A DNA stretch of 64,000 nucleotides, from contig LNDP01000023.1 of NCBI GenBank assembly GCA_001464665.1, positions 656,157 through 720,156 on the forward strand, read 5' to 3'. The notes under the pieces are model-generated. The model did not search any database. It was not told the DNA's origin and was given only the letters and a program-made list of their open reading frames with translations. Made by a program: the position numbers and the translations under genes. This DNA comes from Acidobacteria bacterium Ga0074141. GTDB lineage: Bacteria > Acidobacteriota > Blastocatellia > Pyrinomonadales > Pyrinomonadaceae. Shown here piece by piece: positions 7,406-14,603 of this stretch; within the stretch, counting starts at the first letter, position 1; the number at the start of each line of letters is the position of its first letter.

Positions 7406-7407
7406 CT

Positions 7408-10400
7408 TTATCTCACAAACGCATTCGGCAGCGGCCTATCACCAGTGATTCCAAACTGCAGAATCAGCGGGCCCGCCGTTGACTGAAGTGCAAACCAGTT
7501 CGAGTTCGATGGCCGGAAAACAGCGGCGTCTATCTTGCCGTCGCCGTCGTAATCGCCCGGTGCCGGGATGTCGCCGCTTGCTCCCCACGGGAACGCGTAG
7601 AAGCTCGAATCTTCAGATCGCAGAATGAACCATTCTGACGTCGATGGCCGCCAGAAAGCGATGTCCGCTTTGCCGTCGCCGGTGTAATCGCCCGGGACTG
7701 CTAGGTCTGTCGAGGTTCCGAAAGCGAATGCACGATTAGCTCCGTCGCTCGACCGCAGATACCACCACTCGCCGCCGCCGGAACCACCCGTCGGCCGGAA
7801 GATCGCAACATCGGCTTTGCCATCGCCGTCATAATCGGCCGGTACAGGCTTGTCGCCTGCTTGCCCAAACGGCGTGGTCGCAACCTGATCGTCGCTCGAC
7901 CGCTGCACAAACCACGTCGATGTCGAAGGCCTAAACACCGCCGCATCCGCCTTTCCGTCGCCGTCAAAATCCGCCGGCGAAGGCACGTCGCCCGCCGCCC
8001 CAAACGGGAACGCAAAGAACGTCGAATCCTCGCTCCTAATCACGTACCATTCACCCGTCGAGGGCCGCCAAAAAGCAATATCCGTCTTCCCGTCGCCCGT
8101 GAAATCCGCTGGCACAATAGTGTCCGCAACCGCACCAAACGCACGCGCATGGCTACCGCCATCGCTCGATCGCAGATACCACCACTCAGCTCCACCCCAA
8201 CTCAACGGCCTAAAAATAGAAATATCCGTCTTCCCATCCCCATCAAAATCAAACGGAGCGACACTGGACGGGCTGGCAGGTTCCTCAACGATCAACAAAA
8301 CATCGTCGATCACGAAATTATCACTGGGCACGCCTGAAGGACGGACATACTCGAAAGTCAGGTTGTGAACTTGACCATTCGCGTATTCCGAAAGGTCGAC
8401 GAGACGTTCCGTGAACGCCGTCTCAGCAGTTTCGGGCTCGTTTATGGTTTGTACGGTCGAGCCATTTATCTTGACCCGCAGGATCGAAAGGGCGGGAGCC
8501 CGGGCCGCTCCAATTTTTAGATGATAACTTAGGATCGCCGTCCCGCTTGGCGGGAACTGCACCTGCTGCGAAACGGTCGCAAATTCAGCTACGGTCGTAT
8601 CCGAACCATCAAACCACACCCATCCGTCGCCATTTCGCGGAGCCGCGGTGCCACCCCCAGTGCCACAAAATGAGGTTCTACACAGGGCAGTACCGAACCT
8701 TGTCGAAGAGGACGTCCAATGTGGGTTAAAGCCATTTGACGCCGTAGCTTCAAATCCGCCATCCCTAATGGGGTTCAGTACGGTTACTGTGTTATCAGAG
8801 CTTGTCGATGAAAGACTTGCGTTCCCGGTAAAATCCCTCGCAGCCCCCTCGTTGAGCGAGACCCGTAAAATCCCTCCGTTCGGAACAAAATTGCCGATTG
8901 CGAGATTGTATTTTGACCCCGAGCCGGAAATAGAAGCGGTTGCTCCGGAAGTGTCGATTGTGGAGCCCGTAAGTCGTACCGAGGAAACATCAAAATTCGT
9001 GACGGGTTCGCTGAACTGAACCGTGAAGTTGATCGGCAAAGTGGAGGCTGGGTCGGGCTGGCCCGCTGCCTGATTAACCGTTACACTCGGCCTGACCGTG
9101 TCGATGACCACCGTATTGTCCTCGCTTGTGGACGCAAAGTTCGCGTTTCCTGCAAGGTCCAATGCTGAACCAGCTGGGACAGTCACTAGGAGTTGTCCGC
9201 CGTCCGAGGTGACGCCGTTCACACGAATCTCGAAGACGTTTCCGGAACCAGTAATAATTGCCCACGCACCATTCACATTAGCAGTAGACCCCGCAAACGA
9301 TACTGCATTGAACTGTGACGCGGGCTCACTGAAAACAACCGTGAAGCGTACCGGCATACTTGCGGTTGGGGACGACTGGTCGATTGCTCGATTAATCGTA
9401 ACACTCGGACCGTTCGTATCGAATGTGACCGAGTCATCCGTCGAAACTGCAAACAAATTCGGATTGCCGGCAATGTCAACAACCGAATTCGGTCTGACCG
9501 ACAATCGCACAAGGCCATCAGAAAGAATATTGCTCACGTTTGCCGTGACGCTTCCATTTCCAGCGATGGTTTCAACGATGGCATTCGAAACATTTGCGGT
9601 TGATCCGGCGAGCGAGATATCGGACGGATCTAACCCTCCGTAGACGCTCTCATTGAAATAGCAGGAGAACAATATCGGTTGCATATTAGTGGGATCACTC
9701 TGTCCGGGGGCCTGCACCACGAGGGAAAGCGGGCCAAGCGTATCAACAGTTACCTCGGTCACGGTGCGAGAAGCAGTCTCGCCTTGGCTTGTATGGAACG
9801 AAATGTACGTGGAGGTCATGTTCTCGGGCACATTTGAGTCCGTGAAGCTTAACACTTCATCTTCGGAAATAGTGGAAAAAATCGGTATCCCGTTGCGATA
9901 GACTTCAATCAATGCACCTGGAATAACGCCTCGAATTGTGAATCGAAGCGTGTGCTTATTCGTTATGTTATCGGAGTCCAATAATCCAGAGTCGTCCTCA
10001 CTCCACAAATCGATCGGCGGAATTTGACTATTAAAAGCATAGCTGACGCCATGACCAGCATCGCTCGAGGGCAATCTTTCGGGTGCCGTGATCCAAAGCA
10101 AATTTCCGTCCATCGCTAATGCCGAACCAAAACGCTGATTCGATACGGCATCGGATGCCCTCAGTTGTGTACGGATTGACCAGGTCGAATCAAATCGCTC
10201 GTAAAGGATCGCCCTTCCGGTTCCATTGACGTATCCAACATGACCAACCAACAAAACATCTCCCCTTAACACGGCAGGGGAACCGAAATTCCCTGTTACA
10301 GTTTTGTCTGGATCCGCCAACATTTGTCGGTGAATCCAAACACTTTTCACCCTTTCAAATAAATGAAGTGATCCTGACCGGAATACACCTTGTACCGTAT

Positions 10401-11394
10401 CCGAACTCGCGGATATGGCTAGCGAAGTACCGTCAATCGTAACGCTTCCGCCAAAATTGTCACCTGCACTGCCGTCTGGAGCAAGCAGCCTATTTGTAAA
10501 CGTCCAAATCCCGTTTTCAGAAGTGAAAATAGACGCAGATCCTTGTCGTTGGTTCCCATTCACGTTATCGTTCGGTGCCCCAACTAATACCGTACCATCC
10601 GACCCATTTATCGCCACACTCCGGCCAAAGTCGCTCTGTGATGTGCTGCCGCTTGCTCCAAGGCGTTGGATGGAAGTCCATTGTCCTTCGAGCAACGAAT
10701 AGAGGAAAACGGCCCCACGGCAGCAGAGTGTTCCCTCACTTTGATTTGGGGCACCAACGGCAATAATTCCGTTTTTTATGTCGACCGAGGTTCCGTAGCC
10801 GCATCCTGTCGGCGAAGTGCATGAATCGGCTGTTAACTTCGCTTCTTGATGCCAAACGCCGTTTGTTCTCCGAAAAACGTATACAGCTCCTTGTCGAGCA
10901 TGTAACGGCCCTGGCATATTACTTGCTCCAACTACAACCGTATCCCCGTCAATCGCGAGCGAATTCCCAAAACCGGCATCAAGAACGCCGTCAGAAGCGA
11001 ACAATCGCACTTGCAAAACCCAACCACTTGGAGTCCGTTCGTAAACCGAGACGGACCCGAGGCTTGAACCTCCGTTAGAGGTTCCGGCAGGATCACCAAT
11101 TACGCTCGTATTCCCACTGAGTGCGACGGATTTAGAGAATCCCGGCTGGGTTTGACCTGCGGGAGCCGTGATCTTCTGAGTCTCAAGTGTAAACTCGGAA
11201 GCGCTCATCTCAACAGTTGGAGTCAGTATGCGAGGAAAAGCTTTCGTCGAAGACGCTACGACGTCGACCGACGAGCCGGCTACTACCGGCTGCGAGTTGT
11301 GAACGCCCCATATCGCCAAACATCCCAGACTGACCAAGCAAACGAGTATTGCGGAAAACGGTAATTCTCTAGTGGAAATATTATGTGGCCTCAT
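7408..11394 (-). CDS. Giant surface protein: FG-GAP propeller, Ig-like repeats, VCBS repeats
   Basis: This 1328-residue exported protein has an N-terminal hydrophobic signal (about residues 14-32). Residues 60-460 carry FG-GAP repeats of the form FGNSLAIDGDTVVVGAP, at least six of them, which form an integrin-like beta-propeller. Residues 550-880 hold three Ig-like repeats (starting DTxGPxxxV and ending DxAGNxxxxSTSDNTV). A carbohydrate-binding-like beta-sandwich with a DNFVIDDV motif follows. The last 270 or so residues are VCBS/FG-GAP repeats (DFDGDGKTDISIFRP, DYDGDGKADVAIFRP), each with a DxDxDGxxD calcium loop. It probably acts as a calcium-stabilised cell-surface adhesin or matrix protein; no enzymatic site is visible. 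It is monocistronic and flanked by the two repeat islands. Confidence 0.85.
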   Translation of the reverse strand: MRPHNISTRELPFSAILVCLVSLGCLAIWGVHNSQPVVAGSSVDVVASSTKAFPRILTPTVEMSASEFTLETQKITAPAGQTQPGFSKSVALSGNTSVIGDPAGTSNGGSSLGSVSVYERTPSGWVLQVRLFASDGVLDAGFGNSLAIDGDTVVVGASNMPGPLHARQGAVYVFRRTNGVWHQEAKLTADSCTSPTGCGYGTSVDIKNGIIAVGAPNQSEGTLCCRGAVFLYSLLEGQWTSIQRLGASGSTSQSDFGRSVAINGSDGTVLVGAPNDNVNGNQRQGSASIFTSENGIWTFTNRLLAPDGSAGDNFGGSVTIDGTSLAISASSDTVQGVFRSGSLHLFERVKSVWIHRQMLADPDKTVTGNFGSPAVLRGDVLLVGHVGYVNGTGRAILYERFDSTWSIRTQLRASDAVSNQRFGSALAMDGNLLWITAPERLPSSDAGHGVSYAFNSQIPPIDLWSEDDSGLLDSDNITNKHTLRFTIRGVIPGALIEVYRNGIPIFSTISEDEVLSFTDSNVPENMTSTYISFHTSQGETASRTVTEVTVDTLGPLSLVVQAPGQSDPTNMQPILFSCYFNESVYGGLDPSDISLAGSTANVSNAIVETIAGNGSVTANVSNILSDGLVRLSVRPNSVVDIAGNPNLFAVSTDDSVTFDTNGPSVTINRAIDQSSPTASMPVRFTVVFSEPASQFNAVSFAGSTANVNGAWAIITGSGNVFEIRVNGVTSDGGQLLVTVPAGSALDLAGNANFASTSEDNTVVIDTVRPSVTVNQAAGQPDPASTLPINFTVQFSEPVTNFDVSSVRLTGSTIDTSGATASISGSGSKYNLAIGNFVPNGGILRVSLNEGAARDFTGNASLSSTSSDNTVTVLNPIRDGGFEATASNGFNPHWTSSSTRFGTALCRTSFCGTGGGTAAPRNGDGWVWFDGSDTTVAEFATVSQQVQFPPSGTAILSYHLKIGAARAPALSILRVKINGSTVQTINEPETAETAFTERLVDLSEYANGQVHNLTFEYVRPSGVPSDNFVIDDVLLIVEEPASPSSVAPFDFDGDGKTDISIFRPLSWGGAEWWYLRSSDGGSHARAFGAVADTIVPADFTGDGKTDIAFWRPSTGEWYVIRSEDSTFFAFPFGAAGDVPSPADFDGDGKADAAVFRPSTSTWFVQRSSDDQVATTPFGQAGDKPVPADYDGDGKADVAIFRPTGGSGGGEWWYLRSSDGANRAFAFGTSTDLAVPGDYTGDGKADIAFWRPSTSEWFILRSEDSSFYAFPWGASGDIPAPGDYDGDGKIDAAVFRPSNSNWFALQSTAGPLILQFGITGDRPLPNAFVR

Positions 11395-11655
11395 AAGGGG
11401 AAGTAACGCTACACTGAGGATTTTTTGGTGATGATACAGAATTTCTTGGCGTTTGTCACGATTTTTTGCCGACCCTCATAGCACAAAACTTCGCCATACA
11501 ATTCATCCAGATCATCCGTATCTTTCATATCTCACGGATCGCGATTCTCTTTCTGCAGCAGAGCAAAGAAAATCGATAGCGGAGGGGAGGACTGTTGACA
11601 GCTGTCGGTCGTCGGTCGCCATCCGTCGGAAAAAGATCAAAGACCAAAGCCTCGT

Positions 11656-11698
11656 CAATTACCAATTAAGAATTAGTCAATTAACAATTAACAATGGA
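11656..11698. repeat. Heptamer tandem repeat (CAATTAA)x6
   Basis: The units CAATTAC, CAATTAA, GAATTAG, CAATTAA, CAATTAA and CAATGGA stand in a row, with one extra nucleotide after the third. The array is AT-rich in contrast to its surroundings and has the same 7-nt period as the arrays near 7081, 7364 and 12072. Confidence 0.8.
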
Positions 11699-11775
11699 GA
11701 GAAATGCTGAGATCGGACGAAGACATGGACTTAGGACGCAATGTGTCAATTCTTTTCGGGGCGAAACAGTTGTAC

Positions 11776-11856
11776 GCGACGTTCGCGACGTTCGCGATGT
11801 TCGCGGTGTTCGTGGTGTTCGTGGTGTTCGTGGCGTTCGTGGCGTTCACGGTGTTT
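11776..11856. repeat. Nonamer tandem repeat, nine copies
   Basis: Nine 9-nt units run from GCGACGTTC through GCGGTGTTC and GTGGTGTTC to GTGGCGTTC and ACGGTGTTT. The sequence drifts gradually along the array, as expected for slippage-driven growth. Because 9 is a multiple of 3, all frames stay open and give false tripeptide-repeat ORFs. Confidence 0.85.
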
Positions 11857-11975
11857 TCGCGAACGCGCGATGCCCACAGAAAAACAGATCAATACGAGAT
11901 GTCGATTTCAGAAAGCGCATTCCCGTCCAACGAACTGGCCGCCCGCTTACGCAGGCGGTTCCGACCGCACACTGC

Positions 11976-12038
11976 GTTTCAGGCGTTTCAAGTGTTTCAG
12001 ACATTTCATTTCTTTCATTCGTTTCAATCGTTTCAGAA
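11976..12038. repeat. Nonamer tandem repeat (GTTTCAnnn)x7
   Basis: Seven 9-nt units share a GTTTCA core (GTTTCAGGC, GTTTCAAGT, GTTTCAGAC, ATTTCATTT, CTTTCATTC, GTTTCAATC, GTTTCAGAA). The unit differs from the array 120 nt upstream but has the same period. Confidence 0.8.
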
Positions 12039-12071
12039 ACGCGCGGTCTGCTTTTAGAAATGAAACGCTCC

Positions 12072-12106
12072 GGATGCGGAATTCGGAATACGGAATGCGG
12101 AATATT
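12072..12106. repeat. Heptamer tandem repeat (GAATnCG)x5
   Basis: The units GGATGCG, GAATTCG, GAATACG, GAATGCG and GAATATT follow each other without gaps. A related short run (GAATGAG, GATTTCG, GAATGCG, GAATCTG) lies near 6926-6953 in the other island. Confidence 0.8.
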
Positions 12107-12111
12107 GGATC

Positions 12112-12136
12112 GCCGGCTAAAGCCGGGACTCAAAAC
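12112..12136 (+). repeat. REP-like palindromic element, copy 2
   Basis: This 25-nt element begins GCCGGCTAAAGCCGGGACTC and ends AAAAC. It differs from the copy at 7017-7041, which lies on the opposite strand, at only one position. It directly follows a heptamer array. Confidence 0.7.
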
Positions 12137-12215
12137 TTCGAAACGTCGCAACTTCGCAACTCTGGATCTCCCCAACTCTGGAATCTATTTTCCGTTTCGG
12201 CTACACTTCGGATAT

Positions 12216-13526
12216 ATGCGAGAGCAACTAAAGCGGTTCATTGACCAGATGGAAGAAAATTCGGTGGCGGTCATTCCGGCGGCCCATGAGGTTACGCGGA
12301 GCTACGACACGGAGTTCAAGTTTCAGCAGGACCCGGACTTTTATTACCTGACCGGATTTCCGGAGCCGGACGCGATCGCGGTGATCGACCCGAAGAACAA
12401 GAAGTCGCCTTACACGCTTTACGTAAGGCCGCGTGATCCGCTGATGGAAACGTGGTACGGCAGGCGGCAGGGCGTCGAGGGTGCGGTCAAAAATCACGGC
12501 GCAGACCGGGCGTTTTCGATCGAAAAATTCGAAGCCGACCTGCCGAAGCTGCTCGATGGCCACGACAAGTTGTATTACCGCTTCTCGGTTGATAAGGCTC
12601 TTGACCAACAGATCTTGCAATATCTTTCGGGCCAGCGCGTCCGGCGGCTGAAGACGGCATACCCGCCGCACACCATCATCGACCCGACCATCATTACCGG
12701 CGAGATGCGGCTCCACAAAACCCCCGAAGAGGTCGAGCTGATGCAGGTCTCAGCCGATATCGCCGCCGAGGCCCACATCCTGGCGATGAAGAAGGTAAAG
12801 CCGGGGATGAACGAAGGCCAGGTCGAGGCCCTGATGGAAGCTTACATGAAGGACAAAGGCGCGAGCGGCGTCGCCTATAACTCGATCGTCGGCGGCGGCG
12901 ACAACGCGACCATTCTCCACTACGTCGAGAACAATATGCCGCTCAAGGACGGCGACCTGATCCTGATCGACGCCGGTGCGCAGTATAAGGGCTATGCCTC
13001 AGACATCACGCGGACCTTCCCGGTCAACGGCAAATTCACGCCGGCACAGCGAGAGGTTTACGACGTCGTGCTCGATGTGCAGCTAAAATGCATCGAGGCG
13101 ACCAAGACCGGCAACACGGTTAAGAAGCGGCAGGAATACTCGATCGAGCTTTTGACGGAAGGAATGGTCAAGCTCGGGCTGCTCAAGGGCAAGACCTCGG
13201 AGCTCGTAAAGAAGAAGGCGTACCTTAAATATTACATGCACGGAGTCGGGCACTACCTCGGGCTTGACGTCCACGACGCCGGCCGCTATTTCAGCGACCA
13301 GGAGGCAAAGCATTCGCGGCCGTTCGCTCCGGGAATGGTGCTGACGGTCGAGCCCGGGATTTATGTTCCGCCGGACGATAAGACCGCCCCGGCAAAATAC
13401 CGCGGCATCGGCATCCGCATCGAGGACGACGTGCTCGTCACCGAGGACGGCAACCGCAACCTCACTTCAAAGGTGACAAAAGACCCGGACGAGATCGAGG
13501 CGATAATGGCAAGGAATAGGAGGTAG
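12216..13526 (+). CDS. pepP: Xaa-Pro aminopeptidase (M24B)
   Basis: This 436-residue enzyme removes N-terminal residues linked to proline. The N-terminal aminopeptidase P domain covers about residues 1-130 (DPDFYYLTGFPEPDAIAVID). The pita-bread catalytic domain carries the dinuclear metal ligands: LIDAGAQYKGYASDITRTFP (two aspartates), HGVGHYLGLDVHD, LTVEPGIYVP and GIRIEDDVLVT. The ATG at 12216 was chosen because the family's N-terminus begins there; the reading frame continues upstream to 11694 only through repeat DNA. No strong ribosome binding site is seen. A small exported protein gene follows after 2 nt with its own AGGAGG inside the pepP 3' end, so the two are probably translated in sequence. 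Confidence 0.93.
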   Translation: MREQLKRFIDQMEENSVAVIPAAHEVTRSYDTEFKFQQDPDFYYLTGFPEPDAIAVIDPKNKKSPYTLYVRPRDPLMETWYGRRQGVEGAVKNHGADRAFSIEKFEADLPKLLDGHDKLYYRFSVDKALDQQILQYLSGQRVRRLKTAYPPHTIIDPTIITGEMRLHKTPEEVELMQVSADIAAEAHILAMKKVKPGMNEGQVEALMEAYMKDKGASGVAYNSIVGGGDNATILHYVENNMPLKDGDLILIDAGAQYKGYASDITRTFPVNGKFTPAQREVYDVVLDVQLKCIEATKTGNTVKKRQEYSIELLTEGMVKLGLLKGKTSELVKKKAYLKYYMHGVGHYLGLDVHDAGRYFSDQEAKHSRPFAPGMVLTVEPGIYVPPDDKTAPAKYRGIGIRIEDDVLVTEDGNRNLTSKVTKDPDEIEAIMARNRR

Positions 13527-13528
13527 TT

Positions 13529-14032
13529 GTGCGTTGCGTATTTCAAACGATTCTTATCTTGGCCGGCATTTTCGTTGGAATAATGATTGGCATTTCTATT
13601 AATTCGCGTGTCCAGGCGCGATCGGAACCTGAAAGCCCAATCGTAACTGAAAAGCAGTTTGTCACAGGGGAAGGGAGAGCATTCACAAGCTGGGAACATT
13701 CGGAAATTGAAAACATTAAGTTCTCCTTGAAGAATGACCCCCATCGGCCCTTTTCCACTGTACCCAAAGGAAAAAAGCTGATCATTACCGATGTCGTTTA
13801 CCATCCACAACGAAGTGCGATTGAAACCATTACCGTAAATTTAGCTGAATCAGATCGCGGCAAGCGTATAATGTTTCAGATAGCTGTAAACCCGCGTGAA
13901 TCGGAAGTTGTAAATTTTTGCACGGGTTACGTTATTGATGCAGGTAAAAGCGTCAAGGCTTATACAGACGCGAATGCGAAAGACGGACAATGGGTGAGCC
14001 TCTCCGTTTCGGGCTATCTTACCGAGGAGTAA
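13529..14032 (+). CDS. Small exported or membrane-anchored protein, unknown function
   Basis: This 167-residue protein begins with a GTG placed 5 nt after an AGGAGG (13518-13523), a strong ribosome binding site inside the end of pepP. An N-terminal hydrophobic segment (FQTILILAGIFVGIMIGISI) is a signal or anchor. The remainder is a beta-rich domain with the segment KGKKLIITDVVYHPQ and no recognised catalytic motif. GC content looks lower than in neighbouring genes, which may hint at different ancestry. It sits in an apparent operon with pepP and the DoxX-like gene. No function is assigned. Confidence 0.7.
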   Translation: MRCVFQTILILAGIFVGIMIGISINSRVQARSEPESPIVTEKQFVTGEGRAFTSWEHSEIENIKFSLKNDPHRPFSTVPKGKKLIITDVVYHPQRSAIETITVNLAESDRGKRIMFQIAVNPRESEVVNFCTGYVIDAGKSVKAYTDANAKDGQWVSLSVSGYLTEE

Positions 14033-14037
14033 AGAAC

Positions 14038-14460
14038 TTGACGTTAGTAAGTGTGGATTTTGTTCACAATCTTCCCTCCCTTTTCGCCGCGCTTTTTGTC
14101 GCGATCCTTTTTCTTCAGTCGGGGCTCGACAAGGTCTTTGATTGGAAGGGCAATCTCGAGTGGCTGACGGGCCATTTCTCGAAGACATTTCTTGCCGGGA
14201 TGGTGCCGATGATGCTCGGTACGATCACCTTGATGGAGCTTGTGACCGGCCTCGCGGCGGCGGTTGGCATCGTCTATTTCCTGGCAACCGGCTCGCTCGT
14301 TGTGATCTTCGCCGCCGGAGTGCTCGGCGCGGCGTCGCTCACGGCCCTCTTCTTCGGCCAGCGTATCGCAAAGGACTACGCCGGAGCAGCCGTCCTAGTG
14401 CCATATTTTCTCTTGTTGATCGTGGTGCTCCTACTCTCGACACCTAATCGATTTCCTTGA
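14038..14460 (+). CDS. DoxX-like four-helix membrane protein
   Basis: This protein of about 140 residues has four hydrophobic helices and the segment FLQSGLDKVFDWKGNLEWL after the first, which resembles the DoxX/MauE family of small quinone-linked or redox-associated membrane proteins. The TTG at 14038 was chosen: it stands 8 nt after GAGGAG (14024-14029) and just after the previous gene's stop. An upstream ATG at 13990 would overlap that gene by 43 nt. The specific function is not known, as for most of the family. Confidence 0.7.
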   Translation: MTLVSVDFVHNLPSLFAALFVAILFLQSGLDKVFDWKGNLEWLTGHFSKTFLAGMVPMMLGTITLMELVTGLAAAVGIVYFLATGSLVVIFAAGVLGAASLTALFFGQRIAKDYAGAAVLVPYFLLLIVVLLLSTPNRFP

Positions 14461-14492
14461 TCAGATCTTTGGAAATCTACCGAAAATAGGTG

Positions 14493-14521
14493 TTTACAAC
14501 GAACGATTATTGGTATAAGAT
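14493..14521 (+). promoter_or_regulatory. Predicted sigma-70 promoter of copper oxidase gene
   Basis: TTTACA (14493-14498) and TAAGAT (14516-14521) are separated by 17 nt, with five and four matches to consensus. The gene start is about 75 nt downstream at 14604. Confidence 0.5.
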
Positions 14522-14603
14522 GCCAATCACCCTGTAATCTCGGGAGCTTTGCTCCATTCGATCATTGTTGTTTTACGGGCTGCCCCCAGCCTGCGGAGTT
14601 GAT

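Larger units (their letters stand above)
6733..7407. other. Repeat-rich non-coding island
   Basis: These 675 nt hold no credible gene. They contain a 48-nt tandem repeat (6779-6916), a double hairpin (6963-7001), a REP-like palindrome (7017-7041) and two heptamer arrays (7081-7108 and 7364-7405). The short ORFs here follow the repeat periods and are not supported as genes. Confidence 0.7.
11395..12215. other. Repeat-rich non-coding island
   Basis: About 820 nt lie between the giant surface-protein gene and pepP. A long reading frame extends the pepP frame upstream to 11694, but its translated sequence is made by nonamer repeats (RDVRDVRGVRGV) and has no similarity to an aminopeptidase N-terminus. 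The island holds heptamer arrays (11656-11698, 12072-12106), nonamer arrays (11776-11856, 11976-12038) and a REP-like copy (12112-12136). Confidence 0.7.

Noticed and set aside
11704-12057. Hydrophobic tripeptide-repeat ORF (ATF, AVF, VVF)
   Set aside because: A by-product of the nonamer array; no ribosome binding site and no coding pattern outside the repeats.
11694-12215. Open reading frame extending the pepP frame about 174 codons upstream
   Set aside because: The extension is made by 9-nt repeats that keep frames open, and the aminopeptidase family begins at the ATG at 12216.
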